Shown: positions 15,923 to 23,558 of the stretch, piece after piece
Position numbering within the stretch: the first letter of the stretch is position 1
Layout: each line of letters starts with the position of its first letter
From: JBCDBH01 sp039184055
GTDB taxonomy: Bacteria; Acidobacteriota; Thermoanaerobaculia; Multivoradales; J023
Reading direction: 5' to 3'
Assembly (NCBI GenBank): GCA_039184055.1
Contig: JBCDBH010000042.1
Span: 1-25,638, forward strand
DNA length: 25,638 bases
Notes under the pieces: model-generated
Told to the model about the DNA's origin: nothing
The model's input: the letters and a program-made list of their open reading frames with translations, nothing else
Database searches by the model: none
Position numbers and translations under genes: made by a program

Positions 15923-17182
15923 CTATTGACGGACGCGATCGGCGTAGCCTTCGTCCATCTTGAGCATGTTCTGGAATTGTCGGGTCATGTCGCCGTCTTC
16001 GGGGTATTCGAAGTCGGGAAAGTTGTATTCGCTGACGAAATCCGACAGCCGCATATAGGCGCCCTTGCGAAACGAGACGAGATCCATGTCGCCGGTGTCG
16101 AGATTGCGTTTCAAGGTCAGCAGGAATTGCCCGTCCTGATCGGCCGCCTGCACCACCCCGCTCATCGGAATCGACGAGGTTTGCACGCCGAGCGTCGCGC
16201 CCAGATACCCCACCGGCTGGGTCAAGCCCTCGGCTTTGGCGGCGCTGGCCAGATCCGTCACCTTGATCAGATCGGCGTCCATCTCACGATTGATCACCAA
16301 GACCACGTCTTCCGGCTGTTGCTGCATGTTGTACGCGCGGTACGACACCACCTCGAGCGGCGTGTTGCCATAGCCGAGCTCGGCGATGGTCTTGCCCTTG
16401 ACGTGCTTGCCGTTCTCGAGCGCGCTGACCGGCACGGTGACCAGCGGCGTGCAGGTATACGCCGCCACCACGGTGTCGACTCCGTCGAGATTGACGACCG
16501 TCATCGCCCGAATCGGCGCGCGGGTCTCTTGTTGGTTGTGCGCGGTGTGAAAGATCTCGATGCTCGAGGTCACCACTTTGTCTTCAAAGGGAAAGGGGAT
16601 CTTGCGAAGGGTGGACGCGAACTCACCGGTCGACAGACCCGAGACATAGAGGTGACCACCAGCGAAGTCGAGATCGGTCACCGCGAAGGTGCTGGCCGGA
16701 ATGTCACGCCAAAAGGTTACGTTTTCATGGGCAACGCCGTCGAGCGCGATCTTGCTATGCGGCAACGCGGCCAAATCGAGCTCGCTCACCCCACCGGCCT
16801 GGGTCACCCGCACGACCACGGGTTTCTCGGCATCGCGCACACCCACCGCCACATAGGCGTCCTTCGATGTGGGATGCACCGCGAGATCGTGGAATCGAAG
16901 GGCGGTCACCTGGGTCTTCAGATGATCGGCGATCGTCGAGCCAAAACCGACGAGGTTGTACGCCTTCGATTCGGTGGCCGTCTCACCCTCGGCGGCTTTG
17001 GGAAGCTCGAAGGCGAAGATCTGGCCGCCATCGGAATCGGCGACAAAGAGGGTGCGATCCCCATCGAGCTCGAGGGCCGTGGCGCTTTGAGGTCCGGCTG
17101 GCTGGGTCGTTTCAGCGAAGATGGGAAACGAAACGAGGAGAGTCGCGACGAGAAGCACCGCGAGAGTGTGCAACCTGTTCAT
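15923..17182 (-). CDS. exported beta-propeller-like protein, function unknown
   Basis: A 419-aa protein starting MNRLHTLAVLLVATLLVSFP, with GGAAGGA 6 nt before the chosen ATG; an ATG two codons earlier is less well spaced. The signal peptide ends at IFAET. Repeated strands of the form ...TALELDGDRTLFVADSDGGQ, ...HDLAVHPTSKDAYVAVGV and ...AVTDLDFAGGHLYVSGLS look like propeller blades of the YncE/NHL type. It has only one Cys and no recognised catalytic motif. A long AT-rich spacer with a palindrome lies upstream, and a broken Ig-like gene lies downstream in the same operon. The role may be binding or structural at the cell surface. Confidence 0.75.
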   Translation of the reverse strand: MNRLHTLAVLLVATLLVSFPIFAETTQPAGPQSATALELDGDRTLFVADSDGGQIFAFELPKAAEGETATESKAYNLVGFGSTIADHLKTQVTALRFHDLAVHPTSKDAYVAVGVRDAEKPVVVRVTQAGGVSELDLAALPHSKIALDGVAHENVTFWRDIPASTFAVTDLDFAGGHLYVSGLSTGEFASTLRKIPFPFEDKVVTSSIEIFHTAHNQQETRAPIRAMTVVNLDGVDTVVAAYTCTPLVTVPVSALENGKHVKGKTIAELGYGNTPLEVVSYRAYNMQQQPEDVVLVINREMDADLIKVTDLASAAKAEGLTQPVGYLGATLGVQTSSIPMSGVVQAADQDGQFLLTLKRNLDTGDMDLVSFRKGAYMRLSDFVSEYNFPDFEYPEDGDMTRQFQNMLKMDEGYADRVRQ

Positions 17183-17267
17183 GTACATTCCTTCCGCGAG
17201 TCGAAGGTTGAATTCCGTCCAGAGTCGGCGGCAGCACATGACCGCCTGGTGGCTTCGTAGGCGCTTA

Positions 17268-17288
17268 TTGTAATCAATTAAGTTACAA
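17268..17288. promoter_or_regulatory. AT-rich dyad upstream of the beta-propeller gene
   Basis: TTGTAA (17268-17273) and TTACAA (17283-17288) are inverted around 9 bp, in a locally AT-rich spot of a GC-rich genome. It lies 86 bp upstream of the minus-strand start at 17182 and could be a repressor site or part of its promoter. Confidence 0.4.
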
Positions 17289-17402
17289 ACTCAAGCTAAT
17301 GCTCATCACCAGGAGCTTCGAGCCGGTGAGCAGGTCGTCACAGGGGAAAACACCCGGAGACATCGACTCCAGGTACTATGGCGAAGGATAAAATAGGTAG
17401 GC

Positions 17403-17435
17403 TTGCGGCCTTTAATGAGAATCGACTATCATTAA
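17403..17435 (+). promoter_or_regulatory. promoter and Fur/Zur-like palindrome of the zrg-type operon
   Basis: TTAATGA (17412-17418) and TCATTAA (17429-17435) form a 24-bp dyad in which 10 of 12 base pairs match. The inner TGAGAAT-CG-ACTATCA resembles Fur-family boxes (TGATAAT-type half-sites). It overlaps a candidate promoter: TTGCGG (17403-17408), 18-nt spacer, TATCAT (17427-17432). A repressor bound there would block polymerase, as expected for Zur control of zinc uptake. The 17183-17498 spacer contains nothing else that I recognise. Confidence 0.5.
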
Positions 17436-17498
17436 GGGGTCAGGAGCCCGCTCCCTGTGCTCGATCCTGCACAAACTCCGAATCCACGAGCGCCCGAC

Positions 17499-17993
17499 AT
17501 GACCATGCCTCGAACCCTGAAGGTTTTCCTACCCTTGCTCGCCGTTGCCGCCTTGATCCTGGCGTTGGTGCCGTCGTCACGCAGCCTGCTCGGTTCCCCG
17601 GCGGCAAGCCCTGAAGACAACGCGACCGCGATCGATTGGCAACTCTTGCTCGGTCTCGACTCCTTCAGCGGCGAGATCGACGACCCGGCGCTCGCCGCGC
17701 TCGACGGTGAAGTCGTGACCCTCGCAGGCTATGTGGTGCCGCTCGATCTATGGGCCGACGAGCTCGACACGTTCTTGCTCGTCCCCTATATGGGCGCCTG
17801 CATCCACGTGCCGCCACCGCCACCGGAGCAGATGGTGCTGGTGACCCTTCGCGAGCCGGTCACCATGCCCGATATGTGGATTCCGCAGGTGATCACCGGT
17901 CACTTGACCATCAAACCGATCGACAGCCCTTACGGCAGCGCCGGCTACAGCCTCGACGGCCTCCACATCAAGGAATTCGACGACTGGACCTAA
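17499..17993 (+). CDS. DUF3299 family protein of a zrg-type zinc operon
   Basis: A 164-aa protein from the ATG at 17499; a GTG at 17457 with AGGAG 10 nt upstream is possible and would add 14 residues. An N-terminal hydrophobic segment (LKVFLPLLAVAALILALV) anchors or exports it. The body matches DUF3299: VTLAGYVVPLDLWADEL, FLLVPYMGACIHVPPPPP, and the closing AGYSLDGLHIKEF. In Vibrio cholerae DUF3299 proteins are part of the Zur-regulated zrg system with a DUF2796 protein and an ABC transporter; the same set follows here. The Cys-His-Pro-rich CIHVPPPPP motif may contact metal. The gene is first in the operon, just downstream of the Fur/Zur-like box. Confidence 0.82.
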   Translation: MTMPRTLKVFLPLLAVAALILALVPSSRSLLGSPAASPEDNATAIDWQLLLGLDSFSGEIDDPALAALDGEVVTLAGYVVPLDLWADELDTFLLVPYMGACIHVPPPPPEQMVLVTLREPVTMPDMWIPQVITGHLTIKPIDSPYGSAGYSLDGLHIKEFDDWT

Positions 17994-18002
17994 CCAGGAG
18001 CC

Positions 18003-18638
18003 ATGATGAAGACTCTTGTTCTCGCCGCTACACTGATGCTCGTTGCCGGTACCCCGATCTTCGGTACCGATGCGCACGTTCACGGCGTCGCGCAACTCAA
18101 CTTCGCGATCGAAACCGACACCCACGCCATGATCGAGATCCTGGCTCCAGCCTCCGACGTCTACGGCTTCGAGCACGAACCCACCGACGACGCCGAACGT
18201 CAGACTCGCGACCAGGCGCTCGCCGAGCTCGAGAAGCAGATCGGCGAGCTCATCGTGCTCCCCGAGGAGCTCGGCTGCAAAGTGGAAACCGAGGGAATCG
18301 AAACGGTCAACCTGAACGCGGGTCACGGCCATAGTCATGGACATGGCCACGGACATCATCATGGTGGCGGCGGTCACCACCATCACGGTGCCGACCATCA
18401 CCATCACGGTGGCGGCGGTCATCACCATCACGGTCACGACCACGCGGGATCGGGCCATGTCGAAGTGCAAGCGCTCTTCTCGGTGCGGTGCAGCCGCTCG
18501 ATCCTGGGGACGTCGGCCCGAGTCGACTTTCGCCCGACCTATCCCGCCTTCGAGACCATCGAGGTGATGCTGATCGGCCCGGGTGCTCGCCAAGACTCGC
18601 TGAAGCTCCAAAACGGACATGGCGTCATCGGCTTCTAG
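18003..18638 (+). CDS. zrgA: DUF2796 (ZrgA-like) periplasmic zinc protein with His-rich loop
   Basis: A 211-aa protein starting MMKTLVLAATLMLVAG, with AGGAG just upstream. After the signal peptide the mature part begins DAHVHGVAQLNFAIE, typical of DUF2796/ZrgA. Residues about 104-150 form a loop with 23 His among Gly, as in runs of GHGH and HHHHGGGG, the expected zinc-capture region. The last part (VEVQALFSVRCSRS, TYPAFETIEVMLIGP, KLQNGHGVIGF) matches the conserved C-terminal domain. ZrgA of Vibrio cholerae binds zinc and supports uptake with ZrgB-E. The stop codon overlaps the left arm of a long inverted repeat. Confidence 0.88.
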   Translation: MMKTLVLAATLMLVAGTPIFGTDAHVHGVAQLNFAIETDTHAMIEILAPASDVYGFEHEPTDDAERQTRDQALAELEKQIGELIVLPEELGCKVETEGIETVNLNAGHGHSHGHGHGHHHGGGGHHHHGADHHHHGGGGHHHHGHDHAGSGHVEVQALFSVRCSRSILGTSARVDFRPTYPAFETIEVMLIGPGARQDSLKLQNGHGVIGF

Positions 18639-18817
18639 CTCGCATGTCTCACCAGCCCGCCGGCTACGGCGCGCAAACGCACGCCATCTCTGGGCGTGCT
18701 CGCTCTTCGCTCCCTCGACGTACCGATGGGTACGCCTACGGTCGCTCATCCCTGCGCTGCCCAGATCTCACGCACGTTTCCACGCCTCGCTACGACGTTT
18801 GGTGAGACATGCGAGCT
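18637..18817. repeat. 181-bp element bounded by an 18-bp perfect inverted repeat
   Basis: AGCTCGCATGTCTCACCA at 18637-18654 and its exact reverse complement at 18800-18817 frame a non-coding stretch. The left arm overlaps the ZrgA-like stop codon (TAG at 18636-18638) and the right arm contains the ATG (18809) of the ABC ATPase gene. Inside are further partial dyads, including GTACC-GAT-GGGTAC near 18719. No transposase or target duplication is visible. It looks like a MITE or REP-type dispersed element, or a large stem that could control translation of the ATPase. Confidence 0.75.
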
Positions 18818-19492
18818 GACGAGGCGGCGATCTCGATCGCTGATCTGAGCTTCGCCTACCGCAAAGGTGAGCCCGTCCTCCACATCGAGGCGCTCACCGT
18901 CGAGCGTGGCGAGAAGGTCTTTCTCTTCGGTCCGAGTGGCAGTGGCAAAACCACCCTACTGGGTTTAATCGCTGGCGTGCTCGAGCCGACCGAGGGCACG
19001 ATCGAGGTGCTCGATACCGATCTCGCTGGCCTGGCGCGCACCAAGCGTGACCGTTGGCGGGGCGATCATCTCGGCATCATCTTCCAGCTCTTCAACCTGC
19101 TGCCCTATCTCGACACGCACGACAACATCGTGCTGCCGTGTCGACTCAGCACGGTCCGTCGCCAGCGGCTGACGCGCCCCCTCGACGACGAGGTGAGTCA
19201 TCTCGCCGACCGGCTCGAGATCACCCCCTGGCTGCGTACACCGGTCACCGAGCTCTCGGTCGGTCAACAACAGCGGGTCGCGGCGGCGCGCGCCATGATC
19301 GGCGGCCCGCGCCTGGTGATCGCCGACGAGCCCACCTCGGCGCTCGACAGTGATCGTCGAGCTCGCTTTCTCGAACTACTCTTCGCCTTGTGTGACGACG
19401 TCGACGCGACGCTTCTCTTCGTCAGCCACGACAAGACCCTGGCCGCGCATTTCGATCGCGCCATCGACCTTGGCGCGATCAACACCGTCTGA
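18809..19492 (+). CDS. ABC transporter ATP-binding protein (zrg/LolD-MacB type)
   Basis: A 227-aa ATPase. Walker A is GPSGSGKTT (41-49), the Q-loop is in IIFQLFNLLPYL, the signature is LSVGQQQR, Walker B is RLVIADEPTSALD, and the switch His is in LFVSHDKTL. The sequence belongs to the LolD/MacB/YbbA group that works with FtsX-type permeases, which matches the next gene. The ATG lies inside the right arm of the 18-bp inverted repeat, with GGTGAG close upstream; an alternative start a few codons later is not visible. It should power the ZrgA-linked system, possibly by mechanical work across the periplasm rather than direct pumping. Confidence 0.92.
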   Translation: MRADEAAISIADLSFAYRKGEPVLHIEALTVERGEKVFLFGPSGSGKTTLLGLIAGVLEPTEGTIEVLDTDLAGLARTKRDRWRGDHLGIIFQLFNLLPYLDTHDNIVLPCRLSTVRRQRLTRPLDDEVSHLADRLEITPWLRTPVTELSVGQQQRVAAARAMIGGPRLVIADEPTSALDSDRRARFLELLFALCDDVDATLLFVSHDKTLAAHFDRAIDLGAINTV

Positions 19493-19507
19493 TTTCAGTT
19501 TAGACCG

Positions 19508-20776
19508 ATGACGCCGCCACTCCTCCACCTCGCCAGCCGCTCGTTGCGCAATCGCCGGGTCGCGACCACGCTCACCATCGTCTCGATCGCCGCCAGCGTC
19601 GCCCTTCTGCTCGGAGTCGAGATCGTCCGTGAAGGCGCCCGCGACAGCTTCACCGGCACCATCACCGGCACCGACCTGATCGTCGGCGCGCGGGGTGGCC
19701 CGCTGCAACTGGTGCTCTACAGCGTCTTTGGCCTGGGGAGTCCGGTGTCCAACATCTCGTTCGACACCTATCAGCACTTCGACACCCATCCCGCCGTCGC
19801 CTGGACCGTGCCGATCTCCTTGGGCGACTCGCATCGTGGCTACCGCGTCATCGCCACCAACGAGCGCTTCTTCGAGCACTACCGATATTGGGACGATCGC
19901 GCCGTCGAGCTCGCCGATGGTGCCGTACCCCGAGACGTCTTCGACGTCGCCATCGGCGCCGACGTCGCCGCCGCGCTGGAGTACAAAGTCGGCGATCCCG
20001 TCGTCATCAACCACGGCACCGGCGCCGCCGACCTCTACCGACACGACGACCGCCCCTTCACCGTAACCGGCGTCATCGCTCCCACCCGCACCCCCATCGA
20101 CCGCGGCCTCTACATCACCCTCGAAGGCATGACCGCGCTCCACGTCGACTGGGAAAGCGGCGCCGCGCCGCGCCCCGACGACGCCACCCCCGTCGGCGCG
20201 CTCCGCCAGCTCGACCTCACGCCGAGCCAGATCACCTCCTTCTACCTCGGCACCCGTTCACGCATGGACGCCTTTCGCCTCGAACGCGAGATCGACACCT
20301 ACCGTCGCGAGCCCATCTCCGCCGTCATCCCCGGCGTCGCCCTCGCCGAGCTCTGGCGCGTGCTCGGCTACGGCGAAGCCGCCCTACGCGCCGTCGCCAT
20401 CGCCGTCGTCCTCGTCGGCCTGCTCGGCATGATGGTGTCGCTCTACACCACCCTCGACGCCCGTCGTCGCGAGCTCGCCATCCTGCGCTCCATCGGCGCA
20501 AAGCCATCAACCGTCGTCGGCCTGCTCGTCACCGAAGCCACCCTCCTCGCCACCCTCGGCGCCCTCACCGGCTGCGCCGCCGTCTACGGCCTGCTCCTCG
20601 GCCTGCGCCCGTGGATCACCGAGCAAACCGGACTCTGGCTCCCCATCGAGCCCCCCGGCATCAACACCCTCATCTATCTCGGCATCGTCATCCTCGCTGG
20701 CGCCATCGTCGGCCTCATACCCGCCTGGCGGGCATATCGAGCCACGCTCGACGACGGTTTGGCGATTCGTTTGTAG
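19508..20776 (+). CDS. FtsX/MacB-type ABC transporter permease (zrg-type)
   Basis: A 422-aa membrane protein. It has one N-terminal helix (TLTIVSIAASVALLLGVEIV), a large periplasmic MacB-PCD domain (about 45-285), and three C-terminal helices, the first preceded by a GYGEAALRAV stretch. The FtsX motif RRRELAILRSIGAKPSTVVGL marks the loop between helices 2 and 3. It starts 15 nt after the ATPase gene. In Vibrio the ZrgB permease and ZrgC ATPase accompany ZrgA and the DUF3299 proteins; the same composition here supports a zinc role. The 3' third is extremely C-rich at third codon positions. Confidence 0.9.
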   Translation: MTPPLLHLASRSLRNRRVATTLTIVSIAASVALLLGVEIVREGARDSFTGTITGTDLIVGARGGPLQLVLYSVFGLGSPVSNISFDTYQHFDTHPAVAWTVPISLGDSHRGYRVIATNERFFEHYRYWDDRAVELADGAVPRDVFDVAIGADVAAALEYKVGDPVVINHGTGAADLYRHDDRPFTVTGVIAPTRTPIDRGLYITLEGMTALHVDWESGAAPRPDDATPVGALRQLDLTPSQITSFYLGTRSRMDAFRLEREIDTYRREPISAVIPGVALAELWRVLGYGEAALRAVAIAVVLVGLLGMMVSLYTTLDARRRELAILRSIGAKPSTVVGLLVTEATLLATLGALTGCAAVYGLLLGLRPWITEQTGLWLPIEPPGINTLIYLGIVILAGAIVGLIPAWRAYRATLDDGLAIRL

Positions 20777-20779
20777 CCC

Positions 20780-20886
20780 AGCCGGCTCACCGGCTCGCAT
20801 CGCCAGCGCAACCGCGTAGGCGGCGAATCGCCACGGAAACTCGTCGGAAAACGACTCGGCTGGCTCGTTCGCCCAGACACGAGCCA
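20780..20886 (+). terminator. two hairpins after the permease gene
   Basis: AGCCGG-CTCA-CCGGCT (20780-20795) begins 3 nt after the permease stop codon, and TGGCTCG (20861-20867) pairs with CGAGCCA (20880-20886) further on. Neither has a clear T tract, so these are possible terminators of the zrg-type operon. GGCGATTCG in the last codons (20761-20769) also pairs with CGAATCGCC (20824-20832). Confidence 0.4.
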
Positions 20887-20916
20887 ACTGAGCGACTTTG
20901 CTCGCCAGATTCCCTG

Positions 20917-21172
20917 GCAAATCGCTCCAATACGACTTCGTCGACCTGTATCGCCAGATACACGCCGATCATCCGGCTCGGTCGACGAGATTCCCGAGAA
21001 TCTCGCTCAGATCTGACTTTGCCAGCAAATCGCCCCGTACATTCGTCGACAATCCGGCTCGGTCGTCGACATTCCCGAGAACACGGGTGACATACGCCCT
21101 TTTCAACGACGATCCGGAGATAACCGCCAACCAGGCGACCGGATCGACAACTATCTCCGGAAACCAGGCGAC
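20917..21172. repeat. degenerate repeat cluster in a 730-bp gene-free region
   Basis: Between the permease and the next gene (20777-21510) no gene is convincing. A 30-bp sequence starting ATCCGGCTCGGTCG occurs at 20971 and 21052 with 28 of 30 matches, an 81-bp period. A shorter copy pair starting GCAAATCGC lies before each of them (20918 and 21025). Then come CCGGAGATA (21114) and TATCTCCGG (21152), inverted, with AACCAGGCGAC directly repeated at 21129 and 21162. The remainder, about 21240-21510, is AT-richer and featureless except for the ribosome binding site of the next gene. Confidence 0.65.
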
Positions 21173-21510
21173 ACCCCTACTGCTTGGTTTCATGGGCTCG
21201 GATATCTGACTACCGAGCCACCTTCTCGCCCACGTTCTTCCGATCCTCGCCGGCACAGCCATCAACACCACTGTTTTTCCAGAAAATCGACCCGATCCAT
21301 GACATCAAAGCACCCAAAAAGAGAAAAATCTTCGAATCAACGCGTGGATTCACGGGAATATCTCATACAATGCACAATCAAGAGCAAACGCTAGCAAACG
21401 CAAACCTAGACGCCGAAAACACCAGAAACCGCAAACCTCAGGACCTACAGACCCACACTCACATACCGTGACCTCGAGAAAGCCGAGACTTCAAAAGCCA
21501 GGAGACCCCG

Positions 21511-22320
21511 ATGAACGCACCTTCGAAAATGGTCGTCGATCGTCAGCGCAGCACCCTCGACATCGCCTCCTTGCTCAGCCAAAACACCGACACCCTCGCC
21601 GCCGGGCTCGCCCACCTCTTCGACGACGAGCTCATCGACAGCGAAGCCTTCCCCGACCTCGCCCTGCTCCAAACCCTCATGACCCGCAGATTGCGTCGTC
21701 GCCTCGACACGCTCATCGATCTCGACCGAGCGCACATCGACCACCACACCGACGAGCTCCCTCCGCGTCGTCATCGTGATCGCTCCGCCGCCCTCGTCCG
21801 CGAACGTCTCCTCCTCCTCCGCCAAGCCGCCCACGCCCACTTCGGCGACCGCGCCCTCGAGCTCATCCCCATCGTCACCACCGCCTACTCCCCCGAAGCG
21901 CTCTGGCGCCAGGCCCATCACACCCTCGAACGACTCACCAACCCCGACCACCCCCTACCCCCCACCGCCGTCCAAGGACTGCCCACCGACCTCCGCCCCT
22001 GGATCCACGACCTCGAAAGCGCCAACATCCAGCTCCGCCAAGCCCTCGACAACCTCTCCGCCGCCCGCGCCCGCACCCTCCACGCTCAACAAGCCAAAAG
22101 TGCCAACATGGTCCGGCTCGATCGCGAAGTAAGAAGCATCGTGCGGGCGCTCGAAGGGTTGTATCGGTTGATCGAACGGGACGACCTAGCGGCGAAAGTG
22201 CGAGTGCCGCTGAGACGGAAACGGGAGACGGTGGCTAGGGAGGTGGCGGAGACCGTCGAACCGGCGGAGGTGTTAGGAGGCGACGTGCCAAACAACCAGG
22301 AAGCAATCGAAGCACCTTAG
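21511..22320 (+). CDS. unknown alpha-helical protein with a codon-use switch
   Basis: A 269-aa protein, not recognised. The ATG has a GGAG ribosome binding site. It has no signal peptide or membrane segment. The composition is rich in Leu, Ala, Arg, His and Asp, with long amphipathic helices (for example ALLQTLMTRRLRRRLDTLID and ESANIQLRQALDNLSAARAR). Up to about 22110 nearly every codon ends in C; after that the third positions are mostly G or A through to the stop codon, an abrupt change in style inside one reading frame. The 3' end overlaps the convergent AraC-type gene by 4 bp. It could be an oligomeric scaffold or nucleoid-type protein, but this is a guess. Confidence 0.65.
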   Translation: MNAPSKMVVDRQRSTLDIASLLSQNTDTLAAGLAHLFDDELIDSEAFPDLALLQTLMTRRLRRRLDTLIDLDRAHIDHHTDELPPRRHRDRSAALVRERLLLLRQAAHAHFGDRALELIPIVTTAYSPEALWRQAHHTLERLTNPDHPLPPTAVQGLPTDLRPWIHDLESANIQLRQALDNLSAARARTLHAQQAKSANMVRLDREVRSIVRALEGLYRLIERDDLAAKVRVPLRRKRETVAREVAETVEPAEVLGGDVPNNQEAIEAP

Positions 22321-23099
22321 CCTGCAACAGCGGCATCGACGATCCGCGCCACAAACTCACGACCAGGCGTCTGATCGTCGAGAACCTGCGCGACGAGATC
22401 GCGTCCGACCAACAGCCCATCAGGCGTGAGCTCAACCTGGGGCGTAGCCAACAACGCGAGCCGCAACGCGCCACCTCGGTCGAGACCGAGCTCTAGGAAA
22501 CGAAGCAGGACTGCCGCGAAACGGAGCGCCCAGCGCTCCACTTCGGTCTTCGCCTCGGAACTCATGACGTCGAGAACGTGTGTGAGAGGTCGCCAGACGT
22601 GACCACGCTCCACGCTCGCGACGCCATGCCGTACACGTAGCCCGGACATCGACAGCTGGCGCAGCCCATCGCCTGCTTCCCCGGTAGAAGCAACGGCACC
22701 TCGATACATTTGCCGCGCTTTACGCGGCCGCACGCCTGACCGCCGCCAGAACGCACGAGAAAAGGTAGACGTGCCGGAGTAACCTGTCAGATCAGCAATA
22801 CGCCAAACCGGAAGATCGGTGGCACAGAGCAAGCCAGTCGCGATATCCAACTTCGCGGCCTCGATGTAGCGCCCCGGCGGCACACCCAACTGGATATGAA
22901 AATAGATCGCGACTGAGTTGTTGCGAATTACAGCCTGCTCCTTGGCCCACTTGACTGAGAGCGAGGGATTTCCCAAATTTCTTGCAATCACCTCGAGCAA
23001 CGCTTTGATCTGAACATCCTCGACAGCGGCACGGTCGAGCTCGATCCGCCGACGCACCATGCCACGGAATCCTTCGAAAGATGCCAAAGCCCTCACCAT
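22317..23099 (-). CDS. AraC-family transcriptional regulator with unusual C-terminal domain
   Basis: 260 aa from the ATG at 23099; a TTG at 23129 would add 10 residues. The DNA-binding domain is near the N-terminus rather than at the C-terminus: two helix-turn-helix motifs cover about residues 25-125, with LGVPPGRYIEAAKLDIATGL and IADLTGYSGTSTFSRAFWRR as the AraC signature. The following 130 residues (SSEAKTEVERWALRFAAVLL, ALRLALLATPQVELTPDGLL) match no domain I know. It diverges from the 36-aa peptide gene and TPR gene and may control them. The 23100-23387 spacer must hold the promoters, though none stands out. Confidence 0.82.
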   Translation of the reverse strand: MVRALASFEGFRGMVRRRIELDRAAVEDVQIKALLEVIARNLGNPSLSVKWAKEQAVIRNNSVAIYFHIQLGVPPGRYIEAAKLDIATGLLCATDLPVWRIADLTGYSGTSTFSRAFWRRSGVRPRKARQMYRGAVASTGEAGDGLRQLSMSGLRVRHGVASVERGHVWRPLTHVLDVMSSEAKTEVERWALRFAAVLLRFLELGLDRGGALRLALLATPQVELTPDGLLVGRDLVAQVLDDQTPGREFVARIVDAAVAG

Positions 23100-23343
23100 C
23101 AGACTGAGCCGCCATCTAGCCGGCAACAAGGGAGCACCCGACCCTGAATTCTCTTTTCTGAAACTCTCTCTACCCAGATCACGATCTAGTCCTCCAGAGT
23201 GATTGCGCTGTCACGATGCGATCGGAAGCTGCCAGATGATCTAGATCGTCACCAAACTGACACCTCATACCGCTCGGCAGATCGAGCCGCCAAACGCTAC
23301 AAACCGCACGGTCGAATTTTGCGAGAGACTTGGTACTTCCAAC

Positions 23344-23367
23344 GGCATCGATACTGCCATCGATGCC
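23344..23367 (+). repeat. perfect 9-bp hairpin before the 36-aa peptide gene
   Basis: GGCATCGAT (23344-23352), a 6-nt loop, and ATCGATGCC (23359-23367) lie 10 nt upstream of the AGGAG site. It could be an operator for the AraC-type regulator or a leader stem-loop in the small transcript. Confidence 0.55.
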
Positions 23368-23387
23368 AAACTACTGAGGAGAACCTC

Positions 23388-23498
23388 ATGTTTTTCGTGA
23401 TCGATGTTCTACAGAACCTATGGACAATCACCGGCGCCCATCAAGACCTATTGGTATTCATCGCCAACGCACACACTGTGGTGCTACCTGGCGGGTGA
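23388..23498 (+). CDS. 36-aa peptide gene, own transcription unit
   Basis: A short frame beginning MFFVIDVLQNLW and ending HTVVLPGG, with a strong AGGAG ribosome binding site 6 nt before the ATG. A perfect hairpin lies just upstream, and a 10-bp stem terminator starts 8 nt after the stop codon. The peptide is hydrophobic, has no Lys or Arg, and ends in Gly-Gly. It lacks a normal secretion signal. It sits between an AraC-type regulator and a TPR protein. Options are a signalling peptide sensed by the TPR protein, a leader peptide, a toxin-like peptide, or a small RNA with a chance frame. Confidence 0.55.
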   Translation: MFFVIDVLQNLWTITGAHQDLLVFIANAHTVVLPGG

Positions 23499-23505
23499 AT
23501 GGGAA

Positions 23506-23543
23506 AGAGGGTGGGGACTGTTACCCACCCTCTAGTTCGTTTT
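23506..23543 (+). terminator. rho-independent terminator after the peptide gene
   Basis: AGAGGGTGGG (23506-23515), an 8-nt loop, and CCCACCCTCT (23524-23533) make a perfect 10-bp stem, followed by TTCGTTTT. It ends transcription between the 36-aa peptide gene and the TPR gene, or acts as an attenuator for the latter. Confidence 0.8.
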
Positions 23544-23546
23544 GAG

Positions 23547-23552
23547 TACAAT
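23547..23552 (+). promoter_or_regulatory. -10 hexamer before the TPR gene
   Basis: TACAAT ends 6 nt before the ATG at 23559 and lies just after the terminator, which suggests a separate, leaderless transcript. No good -35 element is seen at 16-18 nt. Confidence 0.45.
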
Positions 23553-23558
23553 CGCCAT

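Noticed and set aside
15815..17260. 481-aa open frame on the + strand
   Set aside because: Antisense to the beta-propeller-like gene, which has a ribosome binding site and signal peptide.
19888..21090. 400-aa Arg/His/Pro-rich frame on the + strand
   Set aside because: It is a frame-shifted reading of the permease, whose MacB/FtsX motifs are convincing.
20898..21209. 103-aa frame in the repeat region
   Set aside because: It starts with a non-ATG codon, has no ribosome binding site, and its apparent protein repeats follow the DNA repeats.
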